DNA of 64,000 bases from Tetracladium setigerum (lineage: Eukaryota; Ascomycota; Leotiomycetes; Helotiales): contig PZJY01000010.1 in NCBI GenBank assembly GCA_031472005.1, positions 1,922,001 to 1,986,000 on the forward strand. The letters run 5' to 3'. The notes under the pieces are model-generated. The model did no database searches, had not been told where the DNA came from, and saw only the letters and a program-made list of their open reading frames with translations. Numbering within the stretch: the first letter of the stretch is position 1; the number at the start of each line of letters is the position of its first letter. Positions 57,956-64,000 of this stretch are shown one piece after another. A program made the position numbers and the translations under genes.

Positions 57956-58591
57956 GAATTCAAGGTCGAGCAGCAGTCGTCTTGATAAAATGCGAGACAA
58001 GGACGCAAAAGAATGAGGAGCCAGGTGGTTATAAGCAGACAGTACCTACTCAACTACTCATCGGCTGCACCAAATCACACATACTTGGAGCTCTTGATAC
58101 CCCAGTATATCTTTCCCATCCAAAGGGAGTGTAAATAGAACCTGGAGGTGGGTATCCCAAGTAAAGTAAAAGAAATGCTTTGCCTCTTGCAGGTCCCACT
58201 ATGTGGCTGGGCGGGATTCGAGATGCGGTTCCGAAGGAGGGCGTGGGATGCATGCAGGACCCTGAAAATTGAATAGATGCATGCATATGTCGCCCGTTGA
58301 GGTTTTTAATTTTGATTGCATAGATGGCCAGGGGTAGATGATCGTGGTCGCCAGGAACGAGGAGATACATTCCGTGGTAACAAAATTCGAACGTGGCGTG
58401 TCACTTCACAAATAACTACCTATAACTTTTAGTGGCTGTTACAGTAACACGAACTAATAAGAAATGAAATGGTGTTACTATCAGAGAAACTGACAAGTCT
58501 ACTATCATAGCATCAGAAATTTATCATCGTGAGTTGTACTTTCTGATACTTCTAATCATTAACGAACGGTATCGATTCATATATTCCGTCT
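57956..58591. other. Intergenic region, nothing recognised
   Basis: About 640 bases between two minus-strand genes; no supported feature. Confidence 0.5.
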
Positions 58592-60077
58592 TTAATAAAC
58601 AGCCTCATCTGACAAGACAGGAACCTGATATACCACGAGATTCGCGTTTTCATACTCGCCTGTAACTCGAAACATAACTCCCCCTGTGATCGACCGCATA
58701 TATGAAGGATACCCCCACTCCATATCAAACGTACTATTCTGTAACTTTAACCCAAGACTCTTCTTTAAAATATACAAAAATAAGTCAAACTCGATCGGGG
58801 GGGGCCTAAAGCTATCTCTGTAATGCCAATCACGCCGTTCGACCATTTGCAAAATCTTGCGCACGTTAATGGCTCTTCTTGGTGAGGGGGGATATATCCA
58901 GCGAGCAGCGGCCTTGCAAACAAGACCCCATGTTCTGAATCCTTAACAATCCATGGCGTGGAGATTTCTTCGACCTGAAAGTGACCAAAGGGAACGGCAG
59001 TTATCTCTCTTTGCCCTCGAAAGGTTTGAAGATATGAATCCCCATTGAACCGCCATTCTCGCTTGACACGGTCATCATCTGTGAACTTCCTATGGAAGTG
59101 TTCATACGCCCCAATCAACATCTTGATCTCCTGAATCGATCCAGCCTGCCTCTCATTAAACGACACACCACCTTCCGGGTCAAGCTCGAAGTTTGCTCCA
59201 TCATCGCTTACCTCCTTCGGGTACCTAGCCGGACCTATTTCTTTCTCCAATACTCCCCTCCTTGCCCCATCTTCCATTAACCACCGAGCCAACTCCCCAA
59301 ACAAAGCTTCGTATTCTATATCTTTCCACTTCCCAATCTCGCTATTATCTTCAACGCGATAATTATAAACCGGAAACCGTCTCAAATACTTAAAATCCTC
59401 ATCCGTGAGACCCTCACCATCCGCGCACCTCCTAAGGAAATCATCACGCTTTTCCCTTACTGCCTGGAAAAACGGTGCGTTATACGGCCTAGAAGCGACC
59501 GCACCCACAAGCAGAAGATTATAAATTCCTCTGTAAATTCGCTCGTTCCGTTCGCCGTACTGCCCGGGGAAATTTGGTCCGCACAGGAGGACCGTCGGTA
59601 AGTGCGTTTCTTCCGCGATAATCTCGCCCGCAGCTTTCCAATGGAACATCATTTGCTCAACACACTGAGCAAGATGCTCGAGGTCGAACACAGCCTTCAT
59701 TTCTTCAAGCGCTGGCTTTCGCACGTTCCCACTTAATTCCCTCACCGGGAACGGATGGGGTGGCTCGATGCCGTTCTTTTGGGCATCGGCGACGATTTTA
59801 GTCGCCCGAGCCTAGTAATTCGTTAGATGTGGTCCAGCTAGGAGATCGGAGAAATGGCAATGGGGTGATAGATACTTACAGCCATTAGAGCATTGTCAAA
59901 GGCAACCAGGGTAGTAGGCGCCAACTTCCAAATAATCGTTGGAGCACTTGATAGCCATACGGAATGAATAGTCTTGCAGGATGATGCTAATGCGACAAGG
60001 TCCGAAAATTTGGTACAGGTGTGGAAAATAAGCTGCATGAGCTCCGGAGAGAGAGATTGAAAATAGTCAGTTGCCAT
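58592..60077 (-). CDS. F-box protein, about 472 aa, one frameshift
   Basis: Exon 1 (60077-59880) encodes an N-terminal F-box-like segment (YFQSLSPELMQLIFHTCTKFSDLVALASSCKTIHSVW is the region; key residues L-P/S-E-L and the C-terminal SCK). A 68-nt intron (59812-59879, GTAAGT...ACTAG) leads to exon 2. Exon 2 runs smoothly to EEPLT, where one base is missing at about 58866-58869 (ttaa, probably ttaaa in the gene sense); beyond it the protein continues VRKILQMVERRDWHYRDS to the stop at 58592. The coding length is one base short of 473 codons, agreeing with one deletion. The C-terminal domain is the uncharacterised type seen in many ascomycete F-box proteins. The predicted role is substrate recognition in an SCF ubiquitin ligase. 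Confidence 0.7.
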
Positions 60078-60089
60078 TTTGTTGCACCG

Positions 60090-60185
60090 GAGATTGAGAT
60101 ATCGCAGGTAGAGGGGGGGGAAGAAGGAGGGACGAAGGGGGAAGAAGGAGGGACGAAGGGGAAGAAGGGAGAAAGGGGGACGGAA
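60090..60185. repeat. Purine-rich tandem repeat upstream of F-box gene
   Basis: Degenerate tandem copies of gaagaaggagggacgaaggg just upstream of the minus-strand F-box start, following a G-run; probably in its leader or promoter. Confidence 0.7.
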
Positions 60186-60588
60186 TGGATGAAGCGAGAG
60201 AGATGGGAGGAAAGTTAGTAAAGACCAGCCCGTGCGCTAGCGGTTGCTAGCTGCATCTTATCTTTCGGTTTTGCCGCACGCCAAGATTATTAGCGCGGGC
60301 GCGGAGCGAGCCGGGGCAGGTTTTGGCGGGGCCGGCTGGTGTGTCACAATTTGTCCACAAGTAGAATCAAGGTTGCTGCAGCTCAATTCATTTATTATAT
60401 TCGGTACGATGTAGCCCTCCTACCACCTTTCTCTTACTGTACCTTGAACATGCAAGAGTGATTGGAGTACCTGGCTTGTTGTTTTTTGGCGCCTAATGCA
60501 AGCCTCTTTCTTCTGCACAGTAACGGTTTCCACTTTCACTTTGAAGATACACTCGTTCTCAGTCCCCCACTACTACCCCACTTCCAGA
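60186..60588. other. Intergenic region, nothing recognised
   Basis: About 400 bases between the F-box gene promoter and the 3' end of the chitin-binding gene. Confidence 0.5.
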
Positions 60589-62410
60589 TTATGGGGGAGT
60601 AGTTGTACATGCTCCAGGAGGACAATAACCGTGATTGCAGGCGTAAGAACAAAGGCCGAGGTAAGAGCTGTCCAAGCCTGGTGCGGGATAACCAACCGGC
60701 CAGGTTGCAGCGGGAGGAGGAACCTGTGCTCCATACTCAAGACAGGTACAAGATCCTTGTGGGCAATAGCCGAAATGACAGCAGTAATCGCAAAGGCCAA
60801 GTAGGTTTCCAACTCCTGTCCCCCGAATGCAGACACTTCCTGGTGGACTCGGGACCGACGAAGAAGAAGTCGTGGTGCTGCTCGAGATCGTTGTGCTAGG
60901 AATTGTGGAACTGGTGATTGCCGTACTGGATCGTGTACCACTCAAAGACAGAGTAGAACTACGGCTCGAGGTCGTTGTGGTGGGAATGATGGAACTCGTG
61001 CTTACAAGATTGGATCTTGTACTGCTCGAAGACGGGGTAGAACTACGGCTTGATGTTGTTGGGGTTTGTATGCCAGTAACAGTTTTGACTGTGGTGAGGA
61101 GACTTGTTTTGTCGCACAAACCAAATAACGACTGGCTACATGTTTTATCAAGTCAACAAGTTGGAATCAGGAGAAGAGCAATTCGATCTGACTTACCATC
61201 CAAGCAGATCGGAGCAATGGTATTCAGAAATGCCACAATATCTGTAAGTTATTAGAAATTGGCGACTAAGGTTCAACGACGTGATTTAGAATAACCTACC
61301 CAGCTGCCGAGCAACAACTTCCAAAGTTAACAAATGTTCCCGTGCATTTATACTTATTTGCCAATCCACAAGTTCCATCCGGACTTGGAGAATTTGGAGA
61401 TGGAAGTGGTACTGTTCTGTAGTCACTGGTTAGTCTCCAGCCTTGTGATCGAATTGGTCATCATTGCCCTCAATGTATAACCACATGTCTTGTTAAATTT
61501 CGTCAAGTATTTGAAGCATTTGATGCAGGGTGAACAACATACTCTGTTGTGGTTGAAGACGGTGTCACTCCTGAGCAATTCCCCGAATAACAGTTTCCCA
61601 CCCCGCATTGTGCGCTGGTGCTTCCACATCTACACTTCTTAGTATAATAGTAACCGGGAGATCTAGAGGGTTACAACTCACACTCCTGCATTCGAGCAGC
61701 AGTTGCCGTATACTCCTCCACATACAGTATCTCCGTGAGTCGGACCACAGAGACCGTCTGTACTGTATCCCAAACCAGGGCATTCGCCTGCTAGGCAGTT
61801 TCCGATGTCACAAAAGGCACTGGTTCCAAAATCATTCTGTTAGATAGAGTCGAGAAATCATGCCAGATAGATATGATGGGATTGATCTTACGCTGTTGAT
61901 CCACAGCTGGAAGTATTTTCTGTTAGTCAACAAGCTCACAGGCGGTTTGGAAATTACATACAACCCCGTTTTCCCGCAGCAGTCACCAAACCCAGATCCC
62001 ACACATGTTCCAAACTCTCCTACGTTTCTACTGCATCTACCATCCAAGGTCTTTTGGGAATTGGGATCTGGTTTTCGTGAGTATTACAATAGCGGAATGG
62101 AAGAAGGGAGCATACTCCTCCAAAGACAGTAGCTTGCTCCCGGTTTGAATGCCCAGCAATCACCTTGGACAGTCGGGTTCAATTTGAACATCATTTCCAT
62201 GGTAACATTGTACCTAGATAAAAATGACTGACACGTTGTCCAAATATCTGTTGAAACTGTGACTTGACATGGCAGCAGCGTGGTCGCTTGTCGGTTTTGC
62301 AGTAATTGATAGCCTTCATGCCTCTCCCGAGTAGGTTCGAAGGCTAGAGCAATTGGCAGGAGCGAGAGTGTTGTTAGGAGCAACATAATTGATGCTTTTT
62401 GCTCTAACAT
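60589..62410 (-). CDS. Secreted LysM and multi-CBM18 chitin-binding protein, about 450 aa
   Basis: Eight exons on the minus strand (62410-62116, 62050-61962, 61906-61892, 61838-61682, 61629-61543, 61416-61300, 61242-61197, 61135-60589). Signal peptide (MLLLTTLSLLPIALA), then one LysM (TTCQSFLSRYNVTMEMMFKL), then three hevein-type CBM18 modules recognisable by GTCVGSGFGDCCGKTG, GNCCSNAGVCGSTSAQCGVG and FGSCCSAAG-YCGISEYHC. A Ser/Thr linker with repeats (TSSRSSTPSSSS type) follows, and two C-terminal Cys motifs (LCDYCCHFGYCPQGSC and LCSYACNHGYCPPGAC). Such proteins bind chitin at the cell wall or shield it from host chitinases. The total length is a multiple of three, but two junctions (end of exon 1, and exon 3 to 4) are each off by one base in opposite directions, so compensating indels or unrecognised splicing there are likely. 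Confidence 0.75.
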
Positions 62411-63636
62411 CTTCTTCAATTTGCCAGTTGAGAGTACGAAAATATCGAAATATTTGAGGATTTGAAAGGCAACGTAAACAAGTGGATTAATCCTGCGAAC
62501 TCGGGAACAAAAACTTGGGGGATGGGAATCAACGATGAACCAAGTCTTTGTCAAGAATGGAAACTTCTCTTTACGAATTGCGGACTTAGAAATGAGTAAC
62601 TTTCCGAAGATCCTAGGTAGGTAGCGCACTTTCTATCTACCTCCTTCAACGTAGGTGGGTGGGTTGAGAAATGATCAGGCATGCTGAAAGGAGTGTGGTT
62701 AAGCGAGGTGTTACGTGCACCCTCTTGGGGCCACACCCACCCCTGAGTTCTACAGTGGGGGTACAGAGGCACCGGCATACAGGAGTCGCACAGTAAACCC
62801 CCTGCCGAATGCTTGTCTGGACGGATGAACGACCCTGATCCGAACCATTGTTTGCATTGGGCAATGGGAGGCATGGAGACCACTCATAGCAACAGGGGGG
62901 TGTGAGAATTTATGATATAGTATGAGTATGGAGATCCTATATGGGCACAAAACGCTATGTGATGTGTCCAAGAACGTTGCACTTTTCGATAACATTTTAC
63001 TACACTAGGGACCTAAAGTTTCTTGATCGTTGAGTAACCCCTTTACGAAATGGGTGAGAGATATCTAACGGAATTGTAAGTGTTACCTCCGTACATTGGA
63101 CCTGCATGTTTACCACTTGTGGCCCACACCCGAGATACGGCTCGATTTGAACTGCAGAATACCATGGTCAGATGATGGAAAATATCTCGGGGCTTGTCGA
63201 AATCTCATGGGTCTTGACGGTACTGCAGCAATCCAAACTTTGCGACCCCTCTATCGAGAAAATTGAATTTGTTCACTTATGCAGAACTCTTAGTTTCATA
63301 ACATCGCTTACAAGAGCTTGACAGCTTGTATTTATCCAAAATTGACCTCTAAATTGGAGGTTGCAACGGCGTTATACACTTTCGTACTACAGAGTCTGAA
63401 CAAATTGCTTGGCATCAAGTCCTCCTTTCTTCAGTGCAGTGAACTTGGGGGTTTCTTGAGATTGTGAGCTGCTACGAATATAATCTTTTTGTCTCCAACA
63501 GCTTGAACTTTCAATTCAAGCTTCTGAACAGTGAGAGATTCACTGGATATTCCTCCTTCAAATGGCTAACCTGCGCGGTAGTTTTCAATACTGAACTCTC
63601 TTCGGCTCAAGCTCAACGCGGGGCAATACTTCGAGG
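62411..63636. other. Intergenic region, nothing recognised
   Basis: About 1.2 kb between divergent secreted-protein genes; likely promoter sequence for both. No supported gene or RNA. Confidence 0.5.
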
Positions 63637-64000
63637 ATGAAAGTATTATCTAGATGGCCAGCATACTTGCTCATAAATGCAATTAGCCTAGTTTTTGGAT
63701 ATGAATCGCATCCACGAGCCTTCCCGGTTGCTTCAGGTGTAACTGGAAGCACTGGTATTGCGAATTCAACAACCACGAACGGTACATTCACGTTTTCTCA
63801 CAATCGGGCATCATCGACTTCAGAGCAGACATCAACACTTGCGAATGCTCTGACGACTCCGAGTTACGAAGAAGTGGGAACCTCTTCAGTTCAACTAACC
63901 CACAGCGTACTGCTTCATACACAAATAACTACAACACCTCCTCAACCGAGTTACGCAGTTTTCCTTCTGCATCGGCGCCAACTCACTTTGCAGATCAAGG
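63637..64000 (+). CDS. Secreted Ser/Thr-rich protein, 3' end outside the window
   Basis: An ATG at 63637 opens a frame that runs without a stop for 121 codons to the window edge. It begins with a signal peptide (MKVLSRWPAYLLINAISLVF) and continues Ser/Thr/Asn-rich with potential N-glycosylation sites (ANSTTTNGTF). The composition suggests a wall or mucin-like protein; no domain is visible in the part present. Confidence 0.5.
   Translation, partial: MKVLSRWPAYLLINAISLVFGYESHPRAFPVASGVTGSTGIANSTTTNGTFTFSHNRASSTSEQTSTLANALTTPSYEEVGTSSVQLTHSVLLHTQITTTPPQPSYAVFLLHRRQLTLQIK

Noticed and set aside
1..64000. tRNA, rRNA, CRISPR array or intact transposon
   Set aside because: No cloverleaf with intact arms, rRNA-like segment, spaced direct-repeat array, transposase or reverse-transcriptase motif was seen by eye; a dedicated scan could still find a tRNA.

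Overview
The window reads as nuclear DNA of a filamentous ascomycete. Genes are interrupted by short GT-AG introns (about 42-126 nt, many with a CTAAC/CTGAC-like branch site). The gene content is typical of that group: a NACHT-ankyrin STAND protein, F-box proteins, a UstYa/DUF3328 protein, secreted plant-polymer and chitin-related proteins, and the tubulin cofactor TBCD. A plant-associated Leotiomycete would fit, but that placement is inference.

Layout. 1-2.9 kb has no convincing gene. 3.1-11.4 kb holds one giant NACHT-ankyrin gene. 12.8-15.4 kb is an intronless 2OG-Fe(II) oxygenase-like gene. 15.6-24.5 kb is AT-rich and relic-laden: a decayed NACHT NLR (minus strand), an apparently intact GC-rich con-13-like HEASH protein gene, a degenerate unknown gene, an F-box gene broken by an in-frame TAA, and a scrap of a NACHT-ankyrin paralogue. 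24.5-31.5 kb carries secreted proteins: a Cys-rich surface protein, a carboxylesterase and a tannase/feruloyl esterase. 32.6-37.2 kb is TBCD (minus). 38.4-39.7 kb is a short-chain dehydrogenase, 41.9-44.8 kb a GH3 beta-glucosidase, and 45.5-46.4 kb a conserved-looking unknown. 47.3-51.5 kb holds a basic, possibly SAP-like protein, then a Kex2-processed repetitive secreted precursor divergently paired with a UstYa/DUF3328 gene. 53.0-60.1 kb has a Shewanella-like PPP phosphatase, a secreted NucA/NucB-type nuclease and an F-box protein, all minus strand. 60.6-62.4 kb is a LysM plus multi-CBM18 chitin-binding protein (minus). A truncated secreted Ser/Thr-rich protein runs off the right edge.

How the genes may work together. 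The most interesting unit is the precursor/UstYa pair at 48.9-51.5 kb, which has the two-gene core of a fungal dikaritin-type RiPP pathway: a signal peptide, at least eight short peptides between dibasic Kex2 sites, and a membrane-anchored DUF3328 oxidase with both His-Cys motifs. The predicted peptides are His-rich instead of matching a known ustiloxin-, asperipin- or phomopsin-like core, so the product, if any, would be new. The esterases, the beta-glucosidase, the nuclease and the chitin-binding protein look like an extracellular interaction and nutrition repertoire. The NACHT gene and its relics mark a region of NLR birth and death.

Caution. At least seven otherwise healthy genes between 26 and 62 kb each need one or two missing single bases, mostly in homopolymers, to stay in frame, including conserved TBCD. 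This pattern suggests residual assembly deletions more than seven independent pseudogenes. All exon structures were deduced by eye and checked by phase arithmetic.
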